Origin: FEN-1279 sp964400285
GTDB taxonomy: Bacteria; Bacteroidota; Ignavibacteria; Tepidaquicellales; Tepidaquicellaceae
Direction: 5' to 3'
Assembly: GCA_964400285.1 (NCBI GenBank)
Contig: CAYNTK010000013.1
Span: 1-42,239 of the forward strand
DNA length: 42,239 bases
Part shown: positions 27,420 through 36,485 of the stretch, piece after piece
How positions within the stretch are numbered: position 1 is the stretch's first letter
Layout of the letters: each line of letters starts with the position of its first letter
The notes under the pieces: generated by a model
The model's input: the letters and a program-made list of their open reading frames with translations, nothing else
What the model was told of the DNA's origin: nothing
Database searches by the model: none
Program-made: the position numbers and the translations under genes

Positions 27420-27600
27420 AATAATAAAATAGTGTTACACAGAGAGACACAGAGAAAAACAAATAGCAACTAATAAATTATAAATAAAATAAAAGTTAAA
27501 GTATCAAGTATTCAGTATAAAATATATGGTAGAAAGTATTAAACATCCAAAATTAACAATTCAAAATTCTTCTACAAACTCTACAGACTCTATACACTCT
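27420..27600. repeat. Intergenic word-repeat sequence upstream of vapBC
   Basis: It contains ACACAGAGAGACACAGAGA (from 27437) and a run of CTACAAACTCTACAGACTCT type (27571-27600), ending in ACTCTATACACT, a 12-mer also present at 18617-18628. The run continues to the stop of the outer-membrane protein gene. No coding frame or terminator is seen. Confidence 0.45.
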
Positions 27601-30073
27601 AATACTCTTCCTGTCCGTTATCTTCCTGAACTTCGCGTTTGCGTCTGCGTTCTTGTTGTTGCTGTTCAGTTCCGAAACGGTAAGTAAGAGTGAGAAATAC
27701 ATTTCTCGAATCACGTCTTCTTACAAATTGTAAATTAACGTTTTCAGATACAGACTGTATTGCAAACTTCTGAGTATTCAGAGCATCGGAAACTCTTATT
27801 GTAAAACTAACTCTTTTATTAAAGAAATCTTTTTTTACTGCAATATCGAGAGTTTGCATAGGTTCCATACTCCCAGTTGCAGTAATCATTTTCCCGCTGT
27901 AATTATATCCGAATTGAATATCCAATAAATCTTTAAAAGTAAAATTCGACATCAACTTCCCTGCCCAGACATTGCTGGAATTATCGAGAGCTGTTCCTAT
28001 ACTGCTCGTTCCTGAAACTTTTGTATTAAAATAGCTGATGCTACCATTCAGTGACCACCATTTTGCTAAATATCCCGATGTAACTAATTCAAAACCATAG
28101 GATTGCGAGTTTGCCATATTTTCAAATGTTACTATAGTAGTTGTTGAGTCAATCAGGTTTACGATTCTGTTTATAACATCATCGACACGTCTATAAAAAA
28201 GTGAACCTGTTACAGTAAGAGCAGTAAAATATTTCATATATCCAAGCTCAAATGAATTTATGTATTCTGGTTTTAAATATGGATTTCCTTTTCTTAAATT
28301 TTGGGGGTCGGTATAATCAATAAAAGGATTTAATACACGTGTATTAGGTCTATTTATTCTTCTTGTATAACTTATTTGAATTTCATCAGTTTTAGTCAGT
28401 GCCTGAGTTAAATAGATACTTGGGAAAAAACTAAAATAATTATTTTCAAAATCTTCGTGTGTGGTTAATTGCTGAGATTTTGTAAAAGTTTGCTCGAGTC
28501 TTAATCCGATTTGATAACCAAAATTTTTATAAGTATTTCCGTAGTTAGTATAAAGAGAATATACATGGTCTTTATAAGTAAAATCATTACTTGTCAAAGA
28601 ATTATGCACCCAAGATTGAAAAACAAAATCAAAATAATTCGAGTTGTAATTAGAATTTATTGACCTATAAACTCCCTTAATGCCTGCTTCAAATTTAGAT
28701 TTATTATCTTCACCCAGAGGTTTGTAATAATCGGATTGTCCTGAAAAAATATCCATACTATAAGTTGTATTATCATTCTGTTGTGAAAATGCATTTCCGG
28801 TAAAATAATCTGCCTGTTTAAAGCCACTCAATTCGTCTTCGCTCGAGCGTGAATATTGAAATACTGTGTTTAGTTCTTCTTTTTTTCTATCGAATTTTAA
28901 TTTATGATTAAGGTTCAAATCAAATCCTTTTCCAGTTTCATCTTCATTACTAAAATTCGTATACATATTTGTAGTAATATTTTGTCCATTAAAGCTATAA
29001 TAAAAAGAGTTTTCATCTCGGTATCTATCCCTGTAATTATAATTCGCAGCAAAACTTAAAATATTTTTTTTATCCGCATTATAATCTACACCAAATGAGC
29101 CGAAATGCCCGTTCATTTTCATATGTGCGTTTGAGTTTGAATTCAAGTTATAAATAGAATCATTGAATAATGTTTGTTTATTCGTTGCTCCGTTCCCATA
29201 CATATTAAACAATCGATAATTATAACTTAAAGAAAAATTAAATTTATTTTTTCTAAAGTTTAAATTCACAGAAGTATTATATTTATCTTTTGTACCAACG
29301 TTTGTACTAATATTTCCGTTATATCCATCATCCTGTTGTTTTTTCAAAATAATATTAATAATACCTGCTGTGCCTTCAGGGTCATATTTCGATGAAGGAT
29401 TTGTCATAACCTCTATTGATTCTATCATTTTAGACGGGATCTGTTCGAGAACAGCGGTTGGGTCATTTCCCAATATTCCAGAGGGTCTTCCGTTAATCAA
29501 TATTTTCACATTACTACTTCCTCTTAAACTTACATTACCATCTGCATCGACAGTTACAGAGGGAACATTTTTTAAAACATCAACTGCTGAGCCGCTTTCG
29601 CTTACGATATTCTTTTCTACATTGAAGACTTTTTTATCGAGCTGAGTTTCTAACATTGGTGCTTCTGCTTCAACTTGAATCTCTTTAGTTACCATCTCAT
29701 CACCAGCAACAAGCTTAATTGTTCCGAGATTTACTTCTGGTATTTCTGGATTTAAACGAATATTATTTATAATAGTATTATTATATCCGATAAAACTTAC
29801 TTTTAAATAAAATCTTCCAAAACGAGGTTCAAGTAAAAACTCTCCTTTTTTATTTGTTGAGACACCAGTAACAAGCGAAGAGTCTTTTTGACTAAATAAC
29901 TGTACAGTTGCAGATTCAATTGGAGTATTTGTTTCATTATCAAAAACAATCCCCGATATTTTTCCTTTTTTATCAGAACCATCAAAATCTCGTTTTTTTG
30001 GTTTATCCTGCGAAATTAAAAAAGAGGAAAATATTAAAATATAAACAACAGTAATAAAAATTCTATTTTTCAT
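27599..30073 (-). CDS. Outer-membrane beta-barrel protein with carboxypeptidase-regulatory-like and plug domains (TonB-receptor-like)
   Basis: 824 residues. The signal peptide (about 1-22, ending LISQ) is followed by a carboxypeptidase-D regulatory-like beta domain (about 38-120, GKISGIVFDNETNTPIESA). A TonB-plug-like domain (about 150-250; VLKNVPSVTVDADGNVSLRG, INGRPSG, IESIEVMTNPSSKYDPEGTAG) and a long barrel with alternating Tyr/Asn-rich strands to the C-terminus complete it. This architecture matches the Bacteroidota outer-membrane beta-barrel family (OMP_b-brl_3), often fed by TonB. No SusD partner or TonB box is visible, so the substrate is unknown. The C-terminal tail is Arg/Gln/Glu-rich (about 805-824), unusual after a barrel. 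A tandem repeat (30131-30150) lies in its upstream region. Confidence 0.88.
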   Translation of the reverse strand: MKNRIFITVVYILIFSSFLISQDKPKKRDFDGSDKKGKISGIVFDNETNTPIESATVQLFSQKDSSLVTGVSTNKKGEFLLEPRFGRFYLKVSFIGYNNTIINNIRLNPEIPEVNLGTIKLVAGDEMVTKEIQVEAEAPMLETQLDKKVFNVEKNIVSESGSAVDVLKNVPSVTVDADGNVSLRGSSNVKILINGRPSGILGNDPTAVLEQIPSKMIESIEVMTNPSSKYDPEGTAGIINIILKKQQDDGYNGNISTNVGTKDKYNTSVNLNFRKNKFNFSLSYNYRLFNMYGNGATNKQTLFNDSIYNLNSNSNAHMKMNGHFGSFGVDYNADKKNILSFAANYNYRDRYRDENSFYYSFNGQNITTNMYTNFSNEDETGKGFDLNLNHKLKFDRKKEELNTVFQYSRSSEDELSGFKQADYFTGNAFSQQNDNTTYSMDIFSGQSDYYKPLGEDNKSKFEAGIKGVYRSINSNYNSNYFDFVFQSWVHNSLTSNDFTYKDHVYSLYTNYGNTYKNFGYQIGLRLEQTFTKSQQLTTHEDFENNYFSFFPSIYLTQALTKTDEIQISYTRRINRPNTRVLNPFIDYTDPQNLRKGNPYLKPEYINSFELGYMKYFTALTVTGSLFYRRVDDVINRIVNLIDSTTTIVTFENMANSQSYGFELVTSGYLAKWWSLNGSISYFNTKVSGTSSIGTALDNSSNVWAGKLMSNFTFKDLLDIQFGYNYSGKMITATGSMEPMQTLDIAVKKDFFNKRVSFTIRVSDALNTQKFAIQSVSENVNLQFVRRRDSRNVFLTLTYRFGTEQQQQERRRKREVQEDNGQEEY

Positions 30074-30130
30074 TAAATAAATATTAATATATATAATTTA
30101 ACAATTTACAAGTAATAAAGTTTGCTTTTA

Positions 30131-30150
30131 ATTGTAACAAATTGTAACAA
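30131..30150. repeat. Two exact tandem copies of a 10-base unit upstream of the outer-membrane protein gene
   Basis: ATTGTAACAA occurs twice in a row, 58 bases upstream of the start codon. Each copy contains a near-dyad TTGT-A-ACAA, as in a repressor or activator site, but no regulator is identified. Confidence 0.35.
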
Positions 30151-30246
30151 TAAATAATTTATTTTATTTATATTTAGACACTTTTGCAAAATATATGGTT
30201 TAACTTAATAGTATATTTGCAGTAAAAAAACTAAGTAAAGAATTTA

Positions 30247-31635
30247 TTATTTTCTATATTTAGAAATGAACTCTTCGACTTCAGGGACACCACCTTGAAA
30301 AATTAAATATCCATTACTCGGCTCTCTTTCCGTAATTTCACCAGCAATTGGAGTTAGCATAATTTTTTTCACTTCATCAAGGTTATCAGTTTGTCCGAGT
30401 GCCCAACCGAGTTTGACATAAGCAACCTCTGGAAGCATATTTGCTGTTGGAACAACGCCAAGTTCCATCATATCCCTACCTGTATCATAAACATACATTT
30501 GAACATACCCCCAAAGCGTTTGAACAGTCATATAAACAGCAATATTTTTTTCCTTTGCTCTTTTAAGTGCAGGATATACTGGTTTATTAACGTGACCAAG
30601 ACCTGTTCCCGCAATAACAATCCCCCGATAATTATTATCAATTAAAGAGTCAATAATATCGGGTTTCATATTGGGATAATAATAAACGATGCTTACTTTC
30701 TCTTCGAATGCTGTATTAATAATTACATCTTTATCATTTCTTCTTTTTTTATAATCCTGTCTTAAAGGTGTAATTTTTTCTCTACTGACCATAGCCATCG
30801 GAATATCTCCAAGAGTTCTAAAAGTTGAGCGATAACTCGAATGCATTTTTCTAACTCTTGTTCCCCTATGAAGCAAACCATATTCATCAGAAGTTGGACC
30901 AAACATACAGACCATAACTTCTGCAATATCGCTTTCGGCTGCCGTTTTTACACTATGCATTAAGTTTAAGGCAGCGTCCGAAGAAGGTCTATCACTCGAG
31001 CGTTGAGAACCAACCATAACAATAGGAATTGGAGAATTTTGAACCATAAAAGATAATGCAGCAGCAGTATGATGCATAGTATCTGTTCCGTGACCTACAA
31101 CTATTCCTTGAACACCTTTTTCAATTTCCTTTCCGATAGCTTTTGCAGTTCCAATCCATTGTTCAGGACCCATATTTTCGCTAAAGACTCCATACAACTT
31201 TTCCGTTTCGAGATTACAAATATCCGCAAGTTCAGGAACAGAACCGTATAACTCTCCAGGAGTAAAAGCAGGAATAACCGCACCCGTCCTATAATCGAGA
31301 CGACTTGCGATAGTTCCGCCAGTTCCAAGTAATTTTACATTTGGTCTTTTAGGGTCATAAGGAAATTCTTTTTCGGGAATTTTATAATGAGCTTCTTTTC
31401 TGCCAATTACTTTAATATCCTTGACACATTCTGCAGCAAGTCCGACATTATAACCTGATGCTAATTTTATAACTATATGATATTGGTCTGCGGTTTCAGA
31501 ACGCGGAAGAATTTTCCCTTTGTATAACCCTTTGTCAGTAGTAATTTCTGCATCGCTCCATACAAGAGCATTAAACTGTTTTAATTTATCAAGTGCTACT
31601 CCGCGATAACCTTTATATTCTTCACTTTGTGACAT
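30247..31635 (-). CDS. gatD: Glu-tRNA(Gln) amidotransferase subunit D (archaeal-type GatD, asparaginase-like)
   Basis: 462 residues. An N-terminal beta-barrel-like domain (about 1-95) is followed by a type I/II asparaginase-like domain. The catalytic threonines lie in LLGTGGTIASR (Thr105/Thr108) and in GHGTDTM (Thr184, Asp185). GSQRSSDRPSSDAALNL, with its Arg-Ser-rich loop, and the extra N-terminal domain distinguish GatD from plain asparaginases. GatD releases ammonia from Gln (or Asn) and passes it to GatE, which amidates Glu-tRNA(Gln). It lies 12 bases downstream of gatE in the same operon. A bacterial-type asparaginase is the main alternative, but the gatE neighbour makes GatD firm. Confidence 0.93.
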   Translation of the reverse strand: MSQSEEYKGYRGVALDKLKQFNALVWSDAEITTDKGLYKGKILPRSETADQYHIVIKLASGYNVGLAAECVKDIKVIGRKEAHYKIPEKEFPYDPKRPNVKLLGTGGTIASRLDYRTGAVIPAFTPGELYGSVPELADICNLETEKLYGVFSENMGPEQWIGTAKAIGKEIEKGVQGIVVGHGTDTMHHTAAALSFMVQNSPIPIVMVGSQRSSDRPSSDAALNLMHSVKTAAESDIAEVMVCMFGPTSDEYGLLHRGTRVRKMHSSYRSTFRTLGDIPMAMVSREKITPLRQDYKKRRNDKDVIINTAFEEKVSIVYYYPNMKPDIIDSLIDNNYRGIVIAGTGLGHVNKPVYPALKRAKEKNIAVYMTVQTLWGYVQMYVYDTGRDMMELGVVPTANMLPEVAYVKLGWALGQTDNLDEVKKIMLTPIAGEITEREPSNGYLIFQGGVPEVEEFISKYRK

Positions 31636-31647
31636 CTTTAAAAATTT

Positions 31648-33558
31648 TTATTTTACATTTTCTGCATAATCAATAATCAATTTCGAATCAACTTTACCTC
31701 TTAACTTATTCATCAATAAACCAATAAGTACTAATTTCTTATTTTCAGATTTATTCAATTCTATTTTTTTCAAATCTGAAAGTGATTTTTTGAAATAATT
31801 TTGAATATCTTTTTGAGAAAGCTCTGGAATAAAATAATTTATGAAATCGTCATTATTCCTAATTGCAAGTTCCATTGCAATCAATATACCCTCTCTAAAA
31901 ATAATTCCTTTCCTATATGCATCGAATATTTTTTCAAAAATATCAATCGATAATAATTCAACCTTTAAATTCTTTTTTCGCAACCTTTTAGGGTATTGAA
32001 TTAATACTACAGAAGCCAGCACAGGATTGATTTCCCATTCATTAACAAGTTTTTTAAATAAATTAGCGTATTTAGATATAGCAAGCTCAGAGATAACATC
32101 GGAAGGAATATTTAATTCCTTATACCATTTTTCCCTATCCCAAAAAAATTCAGGGACTTGTGTTTTTATTCTATCAAGTCTTTCTTTCGTTATTTTCTTT
32201 GGAGGTAAATCCGTATCGGGATACATTCTATCTGCACCAGGTAAAATCCTTTCAAAACCATTTGTTCCGTCTTTAAAAGCTTGTCTGGTTTCGGAAGGGA
32301 CTCCAATTGTCGCTTCTTTGGCTCTAATAATAATTTCATTTGCAGCCATTTCGGTATCTACCTTGTTACCCCAAACAATAACTATTGTATCCTCCTCATT
32401 TGCACCTACTGCTTTTTTAATATTTTTCCATTCAGAAGTAGCAAGAGTTTCACTTGTGCTATCGGAGTGAATAATATTGGGTAAAGTAGTTAAACAAGCA
32501 ATAACGCGTACTCTATCGGAAATTTCACGTGAAAAATATGTATCAGTTTGTGTTTGCCATCTTAATAAATCTTTATAACCTCGAAGAGTAATGCAGTTTA
32601 CTACCATTCCATTGCTCAATGCATTCGCAATTGGTTGAAATTTTGTTTTACGTAATAATTTAGTAATATCATCGGTCTTTGATTCAAAAGTATTAGATGT
32701 AATACCTCTTTTTTTAAGCTCTTCCCTTAATCTTAAGAGATTCCATTGACGCATAGCTTCATTGTAAGTAAGCAAAGGAATTCTCTTTAGACTTGGAACC
32801 CCTTTTATTTCAATCCTCGTTCCACCAGTAACACTGACGTTTACATCTTCACGAGCAGCACCTGCACCTGTTCTAACTTTTCCAGTGGTTCGGACAAGCT
32901 TTCTTAAAATATTCCCGACTTCAGCAACTTCAAAGGGAGTTTTCATATCGGGTCCTGTTACGGTTTCTATTAAGGGCATTCCTAATCTATCAGTCAAATA
33001 TACTCTGGTATGTCCTATATCACTTACTTCCCTGCAAGAATCCTCTTCGAGCGAAAGTTGAATAATTTCTATTTCCCTATTTTTGTATGGAATTTTTCCA
33101 TTCACACTCACTATTGTAGTTCGTTGAAAACCTGTAGGGATACTTCCATCAAGATATTGTTTCCTTGCTATATGTATTTCATCAATCATATTACATCTAT
33201 ATAGCATAGCGATTTCAAGAGCAATATCCAGAGCAGTTTCATCAATTTCAAAGGGAGGGGTATCATCCATTTCATAAGTACATACAGTATCACGATTAAT
33301 ATGGTAAATAATATCTTTCTTAGTTTTAAATTCCATAAGTGCGGTACCATCATATTCGCCCATTTCAGAAAGTGTTGGTCTCATATGCCTTAAAATTTCA
33401 GCATCATATTTTTTGCTATAATGACCTGCGGGGCACCTGCAAAAAAGTTTTTTTTCAGTTAAGAGCTGTTGATGAATTTCCAATCCAGATTTAAACCCTA
33501 CGTTCGCATAATCCTCATCGGTCATTTCGCTGAAGGGTTTGAAAATAAAATCATACAT
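31648..33558 (-). CDS. gatE: Glu-tRNA(Gln) amidotransferase subunit E (archaeal-type GatE)
   Basis: A 636-residue GatB-related kinase/transamidase that phosphorylates and amidates Glu-tRNA(Gln). The cradle domain (about 15-270) carries GLEIHQQL, the Cys pair region LFCRCPAGH and a second Cys region ending TVCTYEMDD, then YLDGSIPTGFQRT, LEEDSCREV and GAGAAREDVNVSV. A GAD-like inserted domain (about 290-420), known from bacterial AspRS and from GatE but absent from GatB, follows. A GatB/YqeY-like helical tail (about 500-636) closes the protein. The insert and the GatD partner mark it as GatE rather than GatB. ATG at 33558. GatDE is otherwise regarded as an archaeal enzyme; no gatA, gatB, gatC or glnS lies in the window. 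Confidence 0.93.
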   Translation of the reverse strand: MYDFIFKPFSEMTDEDYANVGFKSGLEIHQQLLTEKKLFCRCPAGHYSKKYDAEILRHMRPTLSEMGEYDGTALMEFKTKKDIIYHINRDTVCTYEMDDTPPFEIDETALDIALEIAMLYRCNMIDEIHIARKQYLDGSIPTGFQRTTIVSVNGKIPYKNREIEIIQLSLEEDSCREVSDIGHTRVYLTDRLGMPLIETVTGPDMKTPFEVAEVGNILRKLVRTTGKVRTGAGAAREDVNVSVTGGTRIEIKGVPSLKRIPLLTYNEAMRQWNLLRLREELKKRGITSNTFESKTDDITKLLRKTKFQPIANALSNGMVVNCITLRGYKDLLRWQTQTDTYFSREISDRVRVIACLTTLPNIIHSDSTSETLATSEWKNIKKAVGANEEDTIVIVWGNKVDTEMAANEIIIRAKEATIGVPSETRQAFKDGTNGFERILPGADRMYPDTDLPPKKITKERLDRIKTQVPEFFWDREKWYKELNIPSDVISELAISKYANLFKKLVNEWEINPVLASVVLIQYPKRLRKKNLKVELLSIDIFEKIFDAYRKGIIFREGILIAMELAIRNNDDFINYFIPELSQKDIQNYFKKSLSDLKKIELNKSENKKLVLIGLLMNKLRGKVDSKLIIDYAENVK

Positions 33559-33743
33559 ATTTTTTCGAATAAAACATATAAACTTTAAATTACAATAAAT
33601 GGATTTTATAAAAAAGTGATTAAAAAATTACACTGTATATTTTTTTACGCACTAAATTATGTATTATTTTTTTATTTTAAGTATTATAATTTATATGTAA
33701 TAACAATTTTAAAATAAACCTCTTAACAGAAAGGAAGGAAGTT

Positions 33744-36002
33744 ATGATTCGCAAACAGGATGCTCTCGACTATCATTCGACAGGGCGACCGGGTAAGATC
33801 GAAGTAATTTCTACAAAACCCTGCACAACACAAAGAGAATTATCATTGGCATATACTCCGGGTGTAGCAGACCCTTGCCTCGAAATCGAAAAAAATCCCG
33901 ATGATGCTTACAGATACACAGCAAAAGGAAACCTCGTAGCAGTAGTATCAAATGGGACTGCAGTTTTGGGTCTGGGTGATATTGGTGCACTTGCAGGAAA
34001 ACCAGTTATGGAAGGAAAAGGAGTGTTATTTAAAAGATTTGCAGATGTTGATGTTTTCGATATCGAACTCGAAACACACGATTCAGATGAAATAATAAAA
34101 GCCGTAAAATTACTCGAGCCAACATTTGGTGGAATAAATCTCGAAGATATTAAAGCACCAGAATGTTTTTATATCGAAGAAGAGTTAAAGAAAATAATGC
34201 AAATACCTGTATTTCACGATGACCAGCATGGAACTGCTATTATTAGTGGTGCTGCATTATTAAATGGTCTCGAGATTGTTAATAAAAAAATCGATAAGGT
34301 TAAAGTTGTTTTCAGTGGTGCAGGTGCTGCAGGTATTGCATGTGCAAAACTTTATGAAACACTTGGTGTTAAACGAGAAAATATGTTTCTTGTTGATACA
34401 AAGGGTGTAGTGTATAAAGGACGTAAAGAAGGTATGAATCCATACAAGGAATACTTTGCACAGGATACAGATTTAAGAACACTTGCTGATGTTATGAAAG
34501 GTGCGGATGTATTTTGCGGGGTATCAGCAAAAGGAATTGTCTCAAAAGATATGGTAAAATCTATGGCTGATAAACCTGTGATATTTGCTATGGCAAATCC
34601 AAATCCCGAAATTACTTATGATGATGCAAAAGATGCAAGAGATGATGTAATTATGGCAACGGGACGTTCTGACTATCCAAACCAAGTAAATAATGTTCTT
34701 GGATTCCCGTTTATCTTTAGAGGAGCTCTGGATGTAAGGGCAACAACTATAAATGAGGAAATGAAAATAGCAGCGTCATACGCCCTTGCAAATTTAGCTA
34801 AAGAAGACGTTCCTGATGCAGTTATAAGAGCATATGGAGGAAAAAGAATTGAATTCGGACCCGAATACATAATCCCAAAACCATTCGACCCTCGTGTATT
34901 ACTTTGGGAAGCACCGGCTGTTGCAAAAGCTGCAATGGATAGCGGAGTTGCAAAAAAACCGATTGCCGATTTTGACCAATACAGAGATTGCCTTGAAGGA
35001 AGACTTGGTAAATCAAGAGAAGTAATGAGATTCTTTATTCACAAGGCACAAGATTTACATAAGAAAATCGTGTTTCCATCTGGTGAAGAAGTGAAAATAT
35101 TAAGAGCTGCACAGATATTAGTTGATGAAAAAATTGCTAAACCAATATTGATTGGAAATACCGAAAGAATAAAGAGTAAAGTTGCTGAACTTGGACTTGA
35201 TTTCGATTTCAAAAAAGTTGAAATTATTGACCCTGAAGACACACTAAAATATGACACTTATCTCGAAGAATTTTACAATCTTAGAAAAAGAAAAGGGGTT
35301 ACTTACATAGATGCAAAGCGACTTATTAAAACCCCAAATATATTTGGTATGATGATGGTAAGAATGGGTGATGCTGATGGATTAATTTCTGGGCTTACAC
35401 AACAATATCCCGAAACTGTAAGACCTGCATTACAAATTATTGGTAAAGAAGATGGAGTTGATAAAATTGCAGGACTTTATATGATGGTATTTAAAAACCA
35501 GACATTATTTATTGCAGATGCAACTGTAAATATAGAGCCAACTGCCGAAGACCTTGCTGGTATTGCATTATTAACTGCCGATAGTGTAAAAAGATTTGGT
35601 TTCACTCCAAAGATTGCTATGTTATCTTTTAGTAATTTCGGTAGCACAAGGCATCCATATTCAATAAAAGTAGCAAAAGCAACTAATATCGTAAAACAAA
35701 AAAGACCAGACTTGATAATTGATGGTGAAATGACTGCAGAAACAGCAATGAATCCTGAAATAATAGCTAATTATTATCCATTCTGTGACCTAAAAGAAAG
35801 AGCAAACGTTTTAATTTTTCCTGACTTAACTTCAGCGAACATCGCTTATAAATTACTTGGTTCGATTGGTGGAGCGGTTGCAATCGGTCCAATATTACTT
35901 GGAATTAAAAAGCCAGTATATTTATTAGGACCTGAAAGTTATGTAGATGATATTGTTAATCTGACAGCAATGGCTGTATTTGAAGCAGAAACGAAGAGTT
36001 AA
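33744..36002 (+). CDS. maeB: NAD(P)-dependent malic enzyme with C-terminal phosphotransacetylase-like domain
   Basis: 752 residues. The malic enzyme half (about 1-425) contains LAYTPGVADPC, the metal-site FADVDVFDIE, INLEDIKAPECF, PVFHDDQHGTA and the dinucleotide-binding VVFSGAGAAGIACAK. The C-terminal half (about 430-752) is a PTA_PTB domain (GMMMVRMGDADGLISG, IADATVNIEPTAEDLAG, IAMLSFSNFGS). It oxidatively decarboxylates malate to pyruvate; in MaeB proteins the PTA half is regulatory, sensing acetyl-CoA or acetyl phosphate, and not known to be catalytic. A strong Shine-Dalgarno (AAGGAAGG) precedes ATG 33744. Expected in the cytoplasm, supplying reducing power and pyruvate to the Pta-AckA branch. 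Confidence 0.94.
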   Translation: MIRKQDALDYHSTGRPGKIEVISTKPCTTQRELSLAYTPGVADPCLEIEKNPDDAYRYTAKGNLVAVVSNGTAVLGLGDIGALAGKPVMEGKGVLFKRFADVDVFDIELETHDSDEIIKAVKLLEPTFGGINLEDIKAPECFYIEEELKKIMQIPVFHDDQHGTAIISGAALLNGLEIVNKKIDKVKVVFSGAGAAGIACAKLYETLGVKRENMFLVDTKGVVYKGRKEGMNPYKEYFAQDTDLRTLADVMKGADVFCGVSAKGIVSKDMVKSMADKPVIFAMANPNPEITYDDAKDARDDVIMATGRSDYPNQVNNVLGFPFIFRGALDVRATTINEEMKIAASYALANLAKEDVPDAVIRAYGGKRIEFGPEYIIPKPFDPRVLLWEAPAVAKAAMDSGVAKKPIADFDQYRDCLEGRLGKSREVMRFFIHKAQDLHKKIVFPSGEEVKILRAAQILVDEKIAKPILIGNTERIKSKVAELGLDFDFKKVEIIDPEDTLKYDTYLEEFYNLRKRKGVTYIDAKRLIKTPNIFGMMMVRMGDADGLISGLTQQYPETVRPALQIIGKEDGVDKIAGLYMMVFKNQTLFIADATVNIEPTAEDLAGIALLTADSVKRFGFTPKIAMLSFSNFGSTRHPYSIKVAKATNIVKQKRPDLIIDGEMTAETAMNPEIIANYYPFCDLKERANVLIFPDLTSANIAYKLLGSIGGAVAIGPILLGIKKPVYLLGPESYVDDIVNLTAMAVFEAETKS

Positions 36003-36027
36003 TTTTTGATACTTTTAAAATATCTTT

Positions 36028-36066
36028 ACTCGTTCCTACACTTAAAAGTAGGAACGAGTTTTTTAT
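36028..36066. terminator. Terminator between maeB and the convergent FmdB-like gene
   Basis: A perfect 12-bp stem (ACTCGTTCCTAC at 36028-36039, GTAGGAACGAGT at 36048-36059) has an 8-base loop and a T-run on the forward side. The reverse side is only AT-rich, so it works best for maeB. Confidence 0.88.
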
Positions 36067-36068
36067 TT

Positions 36069-36311
36069 TTAATTCAAACCACACATTCCACTTGCACAAC
36101 CACCACCATAAGAAGGTATACAACAAGAGCCATCTGCACATCCACCTCCATCCGAACCACCTGAAATATTCGAACTAAAAGTAGAAATCAATTTTATGTG
36201 TTTTGTCGAATGGCAATTCGGACAAAAAATATCTTCCTGCTTTTCACTTGATTTATGCAGTATCTCGTATTTTGAATCACACTCTTTACATTTATATTCA
36301 AAAACTGGCAT
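36069..36311 (-). CDS. FmdB-family putative zinc-ribbon protein
   Basis: 80 residues. MPVFEYKCKEC is the classical FmdB start, with CxxC pairs at Cys8/Cys11 and Cys30/Cys33 forming one zinc ribbon. The tail (about 50-80) is rich in Gly, Ser and Cys (GGGCADGSCC...GGGCASGMC), a common but unexplained feature of the family. Proposed roles in regulation are not proven. Divergent from uxs. Confidence 0.88.
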   Translation of the reverse strand: MPVFEYKCKECDSKYEILHKSSEKQEDIFCPNCHSTKHIKLISTFSSNISGGSDGGGCADGSCCIPSYGGGCASGMCGLN

Positions 36312-36485
36312 ATAATTTTTTCCTTTTTATTTTACATTAAAATAGTTTTCCGATATCGAAATCGAAAACATTTTTTATTTAGTTGTTATTAGCAAGTATA
36401 TTAAGATTCTTTTAAAAAATCAAGTCTAAATAATTGAATAAAATCTTTTAATAATTATAATTAAATTAATAAAAAAATCAAAGAT

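Noticed and set aside
32027..32470. 147-codon forward-strand frame inside gatE
   Set aside because: It is a shadow of the gatE coding sequence; the residues follow gatE codon structure and match no family.
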